Origin: Streptomyces sp. AP-93
Lineage (GTDB): Bacteria > Actinomycetota > Actinomycetes > Streptomycetales > Streptomycetaceae
Assembly: GCF_022808175.1 (NCBI RefSeq)
Contig: NZ_JALGBX010000048.1
Coordinates: forward strand, 1 to 37,317
DNA: 37,317 nt
Direction of reading: 5' to 3'
The notes beneath the pieces are model-generated. The model worked only from the letters and a program-made list of their open reading frames with translations, was not told where the DNA came from and made no database searches. Every line of letters begins with the position of its first letter. Within the stretch, counting starts at the first letter, position 1. This document shows positions 16,367 through 24,127 of this stretch, in pieces. A program made the translations under genes and the position numbers.

Positions 16367-16773
16367 GCAGTTTCGCCCTGGTGTTCTGAAACTTCGCCCC
16401 CCTTTGAGGCGGGTACTGGCGGCGCGTCGGTGCGGGCGCCGGCCGCATGCTGATGAGCCCGCACGATGGTGGAGTCAACCGAGATGTCCCAGTCGATCTC
16501 ACCCGCCGCATCAGCGGCGGCCTGAACCTGCTGGAGCAGTCGCTCCCAGGTTCCGTCGCCCGACCACAGGCGGTGCCGTTCGTAGACGGTCTTCCACGGA
16601 CCGAACCGTTCGGGCAGGTCGCGCCACTGCACGCCGGTCCGCACCCGGTGCAATATCCCGTCGATTACCTGCCGGTGATCCCGCCACCTGCCACAACGCC
16701 TGTTGCTGACCGGCAGGAACGGCCGTAGCCGTTCCCACTCCGCATCGCTCAGATCACCCCGCCCCATGCCCAC
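16273..16773 (-). CDS. IS5-family transposase, N-terminal part (OrfA)
   Basis: The N-terminus has the DUF4096-like start of IS5/IS427 transposases (LSDAEWERLRPFLPVSNRR, then GVQWRDLPERFGPWKTVYER). The first catalytic Asp is in DISVDSTIVRAHQHAAGA. After the slippery AAAGGGGGG near 16400 the frame continues as a non-homologous tail (VVLEVRAWAALAAGSPPSST), the expected product without frameshifting. ATG 16773 and a second ATG two codons on are both possible. Confidence 0.9.
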   Translation of the reverse strand: MGMGRGDLSDAEWERLRPFLPVSNRRCGRWRDHRQVIDGILHRVRTGVQWRDLPERFGPWKTVYERHRLWSGDGTWERLLQQVQAAADAAGEIDWDISVDSTIVRAHQHAAGARTDAPPVPASKGGEVSEHQGETAWQSLHARLVEVVLEVRAWAALAAGSPPSST

Positions 16774-16822
16774 ATCAACGACCCGGACCTACGCCCGTCA
16801 CAAGATCACACGAACCTGGCTC

Positions 16823-17287
16823 TCAGTCCGCGATGAAGGGTGCGTATCCGACCGGGACCTCGCTCACCTCAAGGTCTGAGAAGAGCAAGGTCAGATCGTG
16901 TGCGTTGGTCTCAATGTGAACCTCATGGAAGTCGATCCCTACAGCCTTCGACCAGCGGAGGGCAGCCTCCGACTTGAGACGAAGCTCGGCTCCGTACAGC
17001 TCGTGATGGTTCGCGCCCCAGACGTAACCGTCGAGGTCGATGGCGGTTTCGCCGTCGAGGAGCCGGGCGTCCAAGGAATCCCGCCAGGTCTCCGTGGACA
17101 GGAACGTCTCGCATCGGGCCTCGACGCAGTACCGGAAGAGATACCGAAGGTAGGTCGACGGGCTCTGGGGGCCCTCCCACACGTTGATGATGACCTCGTA
17201 GTCGCGCATGTAGGTGGTGTATCCGTGGTGCACGACAAGGGCTTCGATGGGCTCGTTCAGCGTCCGCTGAAGTTCTGCGGTGTCCAT
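16823..17287 (-). CDS. passenger gene inside the IS, YxiG-like protein, 154 aa
   Basis: ATG 17287 follows AAGGGCGGA. The product (MDTAELQRTLNEPIEALVVH, HGYTTYMRDYEVIINVWEGP) resembles the small YxiG-like proteins of actinomycetes, of unknown function; I make this link from memory and at moderate confidence. The middle has DGETAIDLDGYVWGANHHEL, and the C-terminus ends in strands (FHEVHIETNAHDLTLLFSDL). It has no transposase or DNA-binding motif. It lies between the transposase start and the right inverted repeat in the same orientation, so it moves with the IS. It could be an immunity or accessory protein, but nothing here shows that. Confidence 0.72.
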   Translation of the reverse strand: MDTAELQRTLNEPIEALVVHHGYTTYMRDYEVIINVWEGPQSPSTYLRYLFRYCVEARCETFLSTETWRDSLDARLLDGETAIDLDGYVWGANHHELYGAELRLKSEAALRWSKAVGIDFHEVHIETNAHDLTLLFSDLEVSEVPVGYAPFIAD

Positions 17288-17359
17288 TCCGCCCTTCTAC
17301 CTCACTTGGCAAGCCCTTCGACAGCGAGATTCACAGCGTTAGGTACACGTCGGCTCAGA

Positions 17360-17376
17360 GATCGACCGGACAAGTC
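17360..17376 (-). repeat. right terminal inverted repeat of the IS
   Basis: GATCGACCGGACAAGTC, exact complement of the left end, followed by CTAG, which also supplies the TAG stop of the VRR-NUC gene. Confidence 0.9.
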
Positions 17377-17673
17377 CTAGTGGGACGGGGACTCAAGGAG
17401 GTGCGCGATGAACGCATCGACGCTCGGCTTGTCGTCGACGACGTGAACCTCGGCCCCGTGCCGGCGCAACTTCGCGTGCGTGAGCTGTTGCAGCTTCCGC
17501 AATTGGCCGCCGGGGCGTTTGACCTCGACGAACACGGTGCCTCGGGGGGCGACGACGATCCGGTCCGGCACTCCCCTGCGGGCCGGCGAGACAAACTTCA
17601 GACACAGGAGGCCGTGTGCCCGGCAATGGGCAAGGAGGTAGCCCTCAATGTCCCGCTCACGCGGGGACGTCAT
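17377..17673 (-). CDS. VRR-NUC domain nuclease
   Basis: The whole 98-aa protein is a VRR-NUC (PD-(D/E)XK fold) domain: Glu in RERDIEGYLL (residue 10), GVPDRIVV (34-41, catalytic Asp 37), VEVKRPGGQL (49-58, E50-x-K52) and a following Gln-rich helix. Such stand-alone proteins are typical of phage replication modules, next to SNF2 helicases, and act as structure-specific or nicking endonucleases. ATG 17673 overlaps the upstream gene by ATGA, so they are co-translated. The stop codon is made by the IS target site CTAG. Because the duplicated CTAG gives the same stop, the insertion did not change the protein. Confidence 0.92.
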   Translation of the reverse strand: MTSPRERDIEGYLLAHCRAHGLLCLKFVSPARRGVPDRIVVAPRGTVFVEVKRPGGQLRKLQQLTHAKLRRHGAEVHVVDDKPSVDAFIAHLLESPSH

Positions 17674-18173
17674 CGGCTCTCACCCGTCTCGTCCGAAGAG
17701 GTCGTCCGCGCGCCGTACTTCAGCTCGCCGGGCGAGACGAGCCGGAGGCCTGTGGAGTGGGTGTGCATTCGGGAGACGCTGAGGGTGAAGCGCTTCGTGC
17801 CGTAGTGATCCCGGACCTGGGCCTCCCCGTCAGCAACGGACTCGATGACGACGTGGTGGCTGCTCTGTCGGGTGTCGAGGTTCTCCCAGATCTGGCCCCG
17901 ATGGACCAGGATGCCCTCGCAGGTGGTGTTCTTCTCCCGCTGAGCCTGGGCGTCGTCATCCTGGGCGGAGGCGTCGGCCGTCACGGCGTCGGACACCATC
18001 TCGTACTTCTTCAGGAATGAGCCAATTTCGGTGATCGTTCGACGCCGCGCTTGATGATGGACCGAGCGCCGGAATCGGTAGGGTGAATCGACGTAGATGA
18101 CCTTTGTCAGGACCCCGTCACTTTTGCGCCGCCAGCGCTGATCGGGCTGGACTGATTCGGTCGCGGCACTCAC
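17670..18173 (-). CDS. hypothetical protein with two repeated domains, 167 aa
   Basis: The protein seems to contain two related halves of about 55 aa. Each begins with a Gln-x-Trp turn (PDQRWRRKSDG; RGQIWENLDTR), continues with a Val-rich strand (LTKVIYVDSPYRFR; HHVVIESVADGEAQ) and ends with an Arg/Phe-rich strand and a hydrophobic close (FLKKYEMVS; TGLRLVS). This suggests a duplicated small beta-barrel (SH3 or KOW-like), possibly nucleic-acid binding. The two halves are joined by an acidic linker (TADASAQDDDAQAQREK). GTG 18173 has AAGGTGG upstream and overlaps a 17-codon leader frame by GTGA. It overlaps VRR-NUC by 4 nt and follows the polymerase gene. Confidence 0.75.
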   Translation of the reverse strand: MSAATESVQPDQRWRRKSDGVLTKVIYVDSPYRFRRSVHHQARRRTITEIGSFLKKYEMVSDAVTADASAQDDDAQAQREKNTTCEGILVHRGQIWENLDTRQSSHHVVIESVADGEAQVRDHYGTKRFTLSVSRMHTHSTGLRLVSPGELKYGARTTSSDETGESR

Positions 18174-18223
18174 AACTCGTCGCCACCTTCAGATGTGTGG
18201 ACGGTGCGTGTGGTCTGGAACAT
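18170..18223 (-). CDS. possible 17-aa leader ORF
   Basis: ATG 18223 opens MFQTTRTVHTSEGGDEL, whose TGA overlaps the GTG of the next gene by 4 nt (GTGA), a typical coupling arrangement. CGAGAGAC lies just upstream. It is too short to judge as a functional peptide. Confidence 0.3.
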   Translation of the reverse strand: MFQTTRTVHTSEGGDEL

Positions 18224-18348
18224 GTCTCTCGATTCTCTAGCTACGGCGAGCCAGACTCGCCTTCATCCCAAATTCGACTTGGGCACCGAGCAGCGTCGTG
18301 CCGACACGGCCCGGCACCCGGTGGTCCGGTGGTGGTGCGGGCGCCTGA

Positions 18349-21300
18349 TCAGGCGGCGTTCTTCCAGTTCTTGGTGAACGTCTCGTCGAGCATCCGGGTG
18401 TAGACGCCGAGATCGAGCGCCGCGATGAGCTGCTCGACCCGGGCGGGCGGCAGTGCGCGGAGGTCGTCGTTGACGACGACCAGCGACCAGTACGGATCGA
18501 TGCCGTTGATCCGGCGGATCACGGCGTCCTGGTCATCGGGCAGCAGCCTGAGGCCGTCGGAGGTGCTGGCCTCGCTGCGGTTCTTCGCCCACCCGTGGTG
18601 GCGCAGGATCTCCAGCGCGATCGGGTCACGTCGTACCCCGGCGCTGCCGGACTCGCGCCGCTTGCTCTGGCTGGACGGGTTCACCTTCCATGCGCCGGCG
18701 TTGTGCAGGCTCACGGCACCGTCGGTGCCGTCGTGGACGACGAAGACCCGGTTGACCATCTGCAGGGCCCGCGGGTTCGCCAGCTGCGCATCGGCGTCCT
18801 CGTTGTCGTCACGGTCGGGCCCGGCGCTGACCGGGTCGGCGGCGAACGGGTAGGTGATCGATCCGCGCGAGGCGGCGAGGACGTTCTGGAACAGCAGCAG
18901 TGTCCGCACGGGATCGGCCGGGTCGATCGCCTCCTCGATCACCTTGCGGCCCAGCGCGGGATCGAACGGCTCGGCAAGAGCCTCCTCTCCCCTGCTGGCG
19001 ACAGCCTGCAGGTAGCGGGCCAGGGCGAAATCGATCACGGCCGGGTGGGCCAGCGACTTCGTCGGGGTAGGACCCGCGTGGCAGGCCAGTGTCCCGCCCG
19101 AGGCGGTGATGATCGGGCTGTCGGCGACGCAGCGATCCTCACCTGGCGACTCCAGCTCGAGCCGGTTGTTCGAGTCCTTGCTGATAAGGAACATCAGCTC
19201 CGGTTCGATGTCGATGCCGATGGCGGCCTGCTGCTCGGCGAGCACCTGGTTGTTGGTGGTCTCATCGAAGCCGTTGTCGCCGCCGACGACGGAGTAGAGG
19301 CCGTCGGTGTTCGTCGAGATGATCCGTGCTCCGGCCAGCGTCTGGGCCTGCCCGATACGCCAGCTGAACAGCTGGCCTATGATCCGCATCGAGATGGTGC
19401 GGTTGTTCATCCTGATCGGGGTTCGGTGCGCGGCGTCAGCAGCTCCGGAGGCCGAGTTGAGGATCAGCTTCGTGCCGTTGCGCAGGGTCGTGAGCCGGGC
19501 CTTCTCCTCGGCGGGGATCCCTGGCTTCTTCATCTCGAAGCCCAGGCGTTCCTTCTCGAAGAAGATCGTCGTGTAGCGGTCCTCGCCCAGCTCGGGATTG
19601 TAGAACGCCCTCATGTTGCGCAGCAGATTCGGGTAGTAGCTCGTGAAGTCCTCGTGGATGACAAGACCTGCCGAGGTCCGCGCGTACTTCGGGTGCAGCT
19701 TGGTGGACCTGTCGGTCTTCGTGGTGAACAGATCGGGCGCCCTCCTCGCTGGCTCATCGCGGTAGACGGCCTTGACCGCAGAAGTGACGGCCAGGACTAC
19801 CTTGCCGTCGAGCACGGTCCCGTCGGCCAGGCGCACGTGCATCGCCTCGGTGTCCGGACGCTGAGTGTCCAGCAGCTGGGCCGGATGCGGCACGTGGGCC
19901 TGCGCACGCGCGAGCTGTTCAGCCTGGTCCGGGTCGTCTTTCTTCGGCTTGCGGTACTTCACCTTGTTCGGGTCCGAGCCCAGCAGCACGAGCCGCTTGT
20001 CGACGGCCGTGCCGTCGGGCAGCGCGAGCAGGTTGTGCTGGCGCTTGGCCTCGGCGACGAAGTCCTTCGCGTCCGGGTAGAAGAGCTTGGCGAGGCCGAT
20101 CATGGCTGCCTGTTCCCGGTGCTCGAAGGAGTCGGCGTCGAAGACCTTCATGTCTGCTTCCGCGCCGTGGATGCCGCCGGTGCTGAACGTCGCGAAGCAC
20201 GACGACGGGGAGGCGTCGCGGTGGAAGTAGGGCACGTTGTTCGGTGTCTTCGGCAGCTCGCGCAAGGACTTGGCCGGAAGGTCGAACAGGTCGCTGTACT
20301 CCTCGGAGTCGTTGAAGTTCTGCCCCTCGATCGAGCGGTAGTAGTTGACGACCTGGATGAACTGGCCGTGTGCCTTCGCTTGCGCCGGCGTCGCGGCTGG
20401 GTCCTTTGCAGGGTCGGGGGCCACGTTCTCCTCGAAGAAGCGCACGCACTCGTCGAGCACGTTGACCTGGGACATGCCTCGCTCGTCGGCAACTTCCTTG
20501 GCCGGGTAGAGGAACGACACGGTCTCGATGTCGTTCAGCGAGGTGTACGGCGCGAGGATGCGGCCGACGAACTTCGCGGAGGACGAGTCGATGGTCAGGC
20601 GGTCCCGGCGCACCGAGCCGTTCTTGGCGTAGACGGTCTCGGAGTACTGCGCCAGCAGGCCGGCCTTGAGGTCGAAGTTGCTTGCGTAGGCCGGGTGCTG
20701 GAAGAGCTGCGCCAGTCCCAGGCAGTCGGAGACGTTGTAGGCCAGCAGCTCGTAGAGATCCTCGATCGCGGCGATCGAGGTGTCGTGGCTGAGCTTTTCG
20801 GACTCCTTGATCTGGCGGCCGAGCATTCCGAGCAGGCGCTTGAGGCTCACCTTGGTCTGCAGCTCGTTCAGACGGGCGACGTCCAGGTGCCGACCCGAGT
20901 GCATCATGGCGCGGCGGATCTTGGCGGCCGGGCCGTCCCAGCCGAGGTAGCCGGGCATGTAGTCCATGTGCTCGTTGAACAGCTTGTCGTTGTGCTCGCG
21001 CATCTCGCGCGCGGTGGTCGGCTGGACAAGACGGCCGGAATGCGGAGCCGGGAAGGTCTCCATCAGGTACAGCGCGAGCATGGTCATGTCGTAGTTCAGC
21101 GAGTTGTACCCGGCCAGAAACGGGTGCTTCAGCGGGTCGTACTCGGGATCCGTGTCGCAGACCGGGCGCAGGGTCGCCGGATAGGACGAGACCTCGCTGC
21201 GGTCGTTGACCTGGTCCGCGTTCGAGAGGCCCATCAGCTCGGCGAGACGGAGGTTGCTCAGCTCGCCGCGCAGGTTCCACAGCTGGACGCTTACCGCGGG

Positions 21301-21522
21301 CAGGCCCGGGTTGGAGCGCACCACGGCTTCATAGAGCGCCTGCGGGTCCACGGCGTCGGAGAGCTGCTGGTCGTCGGCGAGGAAGAAGATCTCCAGGTCG
21401 TCGACGGCTCTGTCGGGCTGCGGGGTATAGGCGCACAGGGTGAAAACGTCCGACAACGACTCGATGTCGTAGAAGGTGAAGCGCGCCTTCGAGGCCGTGA
21501 CGGGTGTTCGCTGTGTGGTCAT
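18349..21522 (-). CDS. family B DNA polymerase with 3'-5' exonuclease
   Basis: Exonuclease motifs: Exo I FYDIES (Asp 19, Glu 21), Exo II GYNSLNYD (Asn 140, Asp 145), Exo III YNVSD (Tyr 262, Asp 266). Polymerase motifs: A HEDFTSYYPNLL (Asp 625), B RNGTKLILNSASG (Lys 685, Asn 689), C STNTDGLY (Asp 740). Motif C departs from the usual DTDS: the first Asp is Asn 738 and the Ser is Gly 741. The 1057-aa length includes a long insertion between exonuclease and palm (about 340-610). ATG 21522 has a strong AAGGAG. I see no clear protein-priming (TPR) signature. This replicative-type, probably proofreading enzyme is unusual on a plasmid and fits the phage-style neighbours. Confidence 0.9.
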   Translation of the reverse strand: MTTQRTPVTASKARFTFYDIESLSDVFTLCAYTPQPDRAVDDLEIFFLADDQQLSDAVDPQALYEAVVRSNPGLPAVSVQLWNLRGELSNLRLAELMGLSNADQVNDRSEVSSYPATLRPVCDTDPEYDPLKHPFLAGYNSLNYDMTMLALYLMETFPAPHSGRLVQPTTAREMREHNDKLFNEHMDYMPGYLGWDGPAAKIRRAMMHSGRHLDVARLNELQTKVSLKRLLGMLGRQIKESEKLSHDTSIAAIEDLYELLAYNVSDCLGLAQLFQHPAYASNFDLKAGLLAQYSETVYAKNGSVRRDRLTIDSSSAKFVGRILAPYTSLNDIETVSFLYPAKEVADERGMSQVNVLDECVRFFEENVAPDPAKDPAATPAQAKAHGQFIQVVNYYRSIEGQNFNDSEEYSDLFDLPAKSLRELPKTPNNVPYFHRDASPSSCFATFSTGGIHGAEADMKVFDADSFEHREQAAMIGLAKLFYPDAKDFVAEAKRQHNLLALPDGTAVDKRLVLLGSDPNKVKYRKPKKDDPDQAEQLARAQAHVPHPAQLLDTQRPDTEAMHVRLADGTVLDGKVVLAVTSAVKAVYRDEPARRAPDLFTTKTDRSTKLHPKYARTSAGLVIHEDFTSYYPNLLRNMRAFYNPELGEDRYTTIFFEKERLGFEMKKPGIPAEEKARLTTLRNGTKLILNSASGAADAAHRTPIRMNNRTISMRIIGQLFSWRIGQAQTLAGARIISTNTDGLYSVVGGDNGFDETTNNQVLAEQQAAIGIDIEPELMFLISKDSNNRLELESPGEDRCVADSPIITASGGTLACHAGPTPTKSLAHPAVIDFALARYLQAVASRGEEALAEPFDPALGRKVIEEAIDPADPVRTLLLFQNVLAASRGSITYPFAADPVSAGPDRDDNEDADAQLANPRALQMVNRVFVVHDGTDGAVSLHNAGAWKVNPSSQSKRRESGSAGVRRDPIALEILRHHGWAKNRSEASTSDGLRLLPDDQDAVIRRINGIDPYWSLVVVNDDLRALPPARVEQLIAALDLGVYTRMLDETFTKNWKNAA

Positions 21523-21586
21523 GGTGGAGATCTCCTTTCGTCGGTCCGACCATCACGGCCGGTGTCTGGGAAGGATGCGCGCGGCC

Positions 21587-21819
21587 TCAGAGGGAGTCGC
21601 GAGGAGAGCGCCAGCGGGGGTATATGCGCCGTGACGCCTCGCTCCTGAGCGAGGCCTCCTCCACGAGGTCCGTTGTGATCTGGGTGAGCAGACGGTGCGG
21701 TTGGTGATCCGCGGCTCGCACGCGACGTCGGACATCGCCGTCGTCAGGCAGTTCTGGACGCAGGCGAGTTCCAGCGCGGGCTGGGTGAGTTCGCCGTGTG
21801 CTTCCGAAGTTGTGGCCAT
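21587..21819 (-). pseudogene. small helical gene with a single-base frameshift
   Basis: From ATG 21819 one frame reads MATTSEAHGELTQPALELAC and SDVACEPRITNRTV. From about 21692 a second frame reads LLTQITTDLVEEASLRSEAS and RRIYPRWRSPRDSL to a TGA at 21587-21589. Adding one C (forward G) near 21691 joins them into a coherent 77-aa helical protein. It lies 7 nt after the helicase stop and 65 bp before the polymerase start, in the same operon. Either it is inactive or the base is missing from the assembly. The perfect 9-bp hairpin GCCTCGCTC-CT-GAGCGAGGC at 21636-21655 falls in its coding part. Confidence 0.55.
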
Positions 21820-21826
21820 GGGTGCA

Positions 21827-23668
21827 TCAGTCTTGGTCGTCAGCGGTGTCGTCGGCCGGGGCGGACGCGCCCGTCTGCCGGAGCAGTCCGCGATAGTTGG
21901 CCTGCAGTATCGGCTGGGACTTCTTCTTCGGGTCACTGCCGGTGTAGCTCGGGTGCATCCACTTCTTCAGCTCGTACTCGGCTATCAGCACCTCGGGGGT
22001 GTGCATCATCTGGCCGGGCCGGATCTTGCGGTTCTTGTCCGGGCAGTGCCACAGGGCATCTGGCCGGACAATCGCCACGAGGTCGGTGATGAACTGCTTG
22101 TTGCTCACCGGCAAGCCCGACGGTGAGACGTCGGCGAACCAGGCTTTGTACAGGTCGTAGAGGAACGTGAACGGTGCCAGGTCCCAGACCAGCCGCCCGC
22201 GGAACTCTTCCCAGAAGGCACGCACGGGGTCGTTGGCCTCCTTGTACTCGGCCAGGACCGCCTTGGTCGCCACCGGCTCGGAGAGCTGGTAGTAGTCACC
22301 CGGAGATGACGCGCCGGCGTGGTTGATGGCGTACCAGAAGACGTACTCCAGAACCTCACGGCGCTGGAGGTAGTCGTCCTTGATGTACTTCTTCTCAGCT
22401 CCGGTGAAGCTCTTGGTGAAGGGCACGAAGAGCTGCCGGCGATAGAACGACTCGGACTTGTCCTTCACGCGCGGGAACTCGTTCAGGCACTGGACCATGA
22501 AGCCGAAGAACTGGTAGGCGATCGGCATCCGGTACTTGCGGTTGATCTGGATGACGTCGTTGGTCACGATCGCCTTCAGGTTGGCGGCCTTGTCGATGAA
22601 GGTGCCGACATCGTTCTCATCGACGATGATCGCGTTGGCGCGTACCAGCGGTTCGAGCGCGAAGTCCTTGCCGAAGTCGGAGAGCGGAATCGAGGTATGC
22701 GCGCCGCTGCCGACGAGGTTGCGCATGAGCGCGCAGAGCGTGCCCTTACCGTTGTTGCCCTGCTCGGAGTAGAACCAGGCGGTCTTGCCCCAGCGCACAT
22801 GCGGTCGGATGATCGCGCCGATGATCTCCCAGATCAGGTCGGCGAGGCCCTCGTCACCGGCTTGATCGAAGAGCTCTTCGATCCAGGCGACGACTTCCCA
22901 ATCTCCGTCCTCGGGGTGCGTGATGACTTGCTGCGGGGCGTCGTCGACGTAGTCGACGTCGTTCTTTGTCAGCAGCACGATGGCGGGGTCGAAGGGGTGG
23001 ACCTGCTTGGGCTCGAAATGGAAGTCCCTGCCGAAGATCGTGACGTCCAGCGGCTCAGTGCCGTAGAAGACGACACCGTTGCGCGCGGCGATGAAATCGC
23101 GGTTCATGCTCTGGTGCCGGCGCGGGCTGTCTTCGCGCAGGACGGCCAGGACCTCGGCGAACTCCTTAAGTGTCAGCTGGGTGTTGTACATGCGCGCCGC
23201 GGTACGGATGTCGTCCTCGCTGGTGATGTACGTCCCACGCGCGCGGCCCGTGGCCTGATACATCGCCAGCAGGTCGTACTCGCGGTCGGTGTCCTTGGCG
23301 TTGGGCGCGATGCGGATGACACGGTGCAGACGCAGGAGGATCTGCGCGATCTGCCAGTACGTCAGGTATCTCGGCAGGGGGTACTTCTCAGCGGCCATGG
23401 TCGCCTTGAAGTTCACGGCCTTGGTGACGCCGCCCACGATCGCCAGTAGCTCCTTCTCCAGCACGCGAGGCGTCGGAGGATCAGTCGGGTCGATCTGATC
23501 GAGGTAGGCGGCCGTGACGTAGGTGACGATCTCGTTCTGCGGAGCCATGTCGTCGCGGTTCGAGAAGTACCCCATGACGCTGGCCAGGACGTCGGCCACG
23601 GGGTTGGTGCGCGGTCCGGCGTTGGAACCGGCGGCAGGTACGGATCCGGGGGCATCAGGAGACGTCAT
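21827..23668 (-). CDS. D5-type superfamily 3 helicase (primase-helicase like)
   Basis: The C-terminal half has the superfamily 3 ATPase of the poxvirus D5/phage P4 type: Walker A GNNGKGT (residues 304-310, Lys 308), Walker B IIVDEND (347-353), sensor Asn in QCLNEFPRVKD (396) and Arg residues in ESFYRRQLFVPF. A D5_N-like segment (NRDFIAARNGVVFYGTEPLD, residues 189-208) precedes it. The first 180 residues are helical; I see no archaeo-eukaryotic primase metal motif, so priming may come from elsewhere or from an unrecognised domain. Such hexameric helicases load at phage and plasmid origins. The likely origin region lies directly upstream. ATG 23668 has only a weak GAGAAAG site. An inverted CTCGAT-CGTG-ATCGAG (23680-23695) sits just before the start. 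Confidence 0.9.
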   Translation of the reverse strand: MTSPDAPGSVPAAGSNAGPRTNPVADVLASVMGYFSNRDDMAPQNEIVTYVTAAYLDQIDPTDPPTPRVLEKELLAIVGGVTKAVNFKATMAAEKYPLPRYLTYWQIAQILLRLHRVIRIAPNAKDTDREYDLLAMYQATGRARGTYITSEDDIRTAARMYNTQLTLKEFAEVLAVLREDSPRRHQSMNRDFIAARNGVVFYGTEPLDVTIFGRDFHFEPKQVHPFDPAIVLLTKNDVDYVDDAPQQVITHPEDGDWEVVAWIEELFDQAGDEGLADLIWEIIGAIIRPHVRWGKTAWFYSEQGNNGKGTLCALMRNLVGSGAHTSIPLSDFGKDFALEPLVRANAIIVDENDVGTFIDKAANLKAIVTNDVIQINRKYRMPIAYQFFGFMVQCLNEFPRVKDKSESFYRRQLFVPFTKSFTGAEKKYIKDDYLQRREVLEYVFWYAINHAGASSPGDYYQLSEPVATKAVLAEYKEANDPVRAFWEEFRGRLVWDLAPFTFLYDLYKAWFADVSPSGLPVSNKQFITDLVAIVRPDALWHCPDKNRKIRPGQMMHTPEVLIAEYELKKWMHPSYTGSDPKKKSQPILQANYRGLLRQTGASAPADDTADDQD

Positions 23669-24127
23669 GTTGCTGCTTTCTCGATCGTGATCGAGTCCTT
23701 GTCGGCGATAAGTGGGAAGCCGATTGGACTCGTAATCGAATAGAACGTGATCTTGACCCTATGTCACCGGAGTGCCCTCTTGCAACGATTCAGGCATCAA
23801 TCAAGAGGTGAGTCCATCGATGCCCCCAATGGTGATCGAAAGGGCTACCAGCAGGGACTGGAGAGGGTGCGGAACCGCCACGGCCACGCCGCACGCGTCG
23901 CGAGCCCGGATGGGACGTGAGAGCCAGCGACTCCGTGGGACATGCTCCCGACGGAATCACTGGCTTCTCGCGCTCGACCACACACCCGCGGGCGGCGTGA
24001 GCCGCCCGGCCTGCGGTCGAGGTTCGGAGGAGTTCTTCTGACCGGGCGAGCCAGCTGCCACCGAGAGCATTGACTGGACGCTCCCCGGGGGATCCCCGAA
24101 TACATACCATCTAGGGGTATACGGGCT

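Larger units (their letters stand above)
15821..17376. mobile_element. IS5-family (IS427-like) element with a passenger gene
   Basis: Perfect 17-bp terminal inverted repeats (GACTTGTCCGGTCGATC at 15821-15837 and its complement at 17360-17376) are bordered on both sides by CTAG (15817-15820 and 17377-17380), the target duplication expected for IS5-like elements. Inside are a transposase in two overlapping frames (15836-16773) and an unrelated gene (16823-17287). At 1.56 kb it is roughly 600 bp longer than a normal member of this group because of the passenger. No internal copy of the inverted repeat lies between transposase and passenger, so the ends now mobilise both. Intact ends and duplication suggest a recent insertion. 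Confidence 0.88.

Noticed and set aside
18595..21648. A 1017-codon open frame on the plus strand opposite the polymerase
   Set aside because: It is the antisense of the family B polymerase; its Val/Gly/Arg-rich composition has no motifs, while the minus strand has all polymerase motifs in order.
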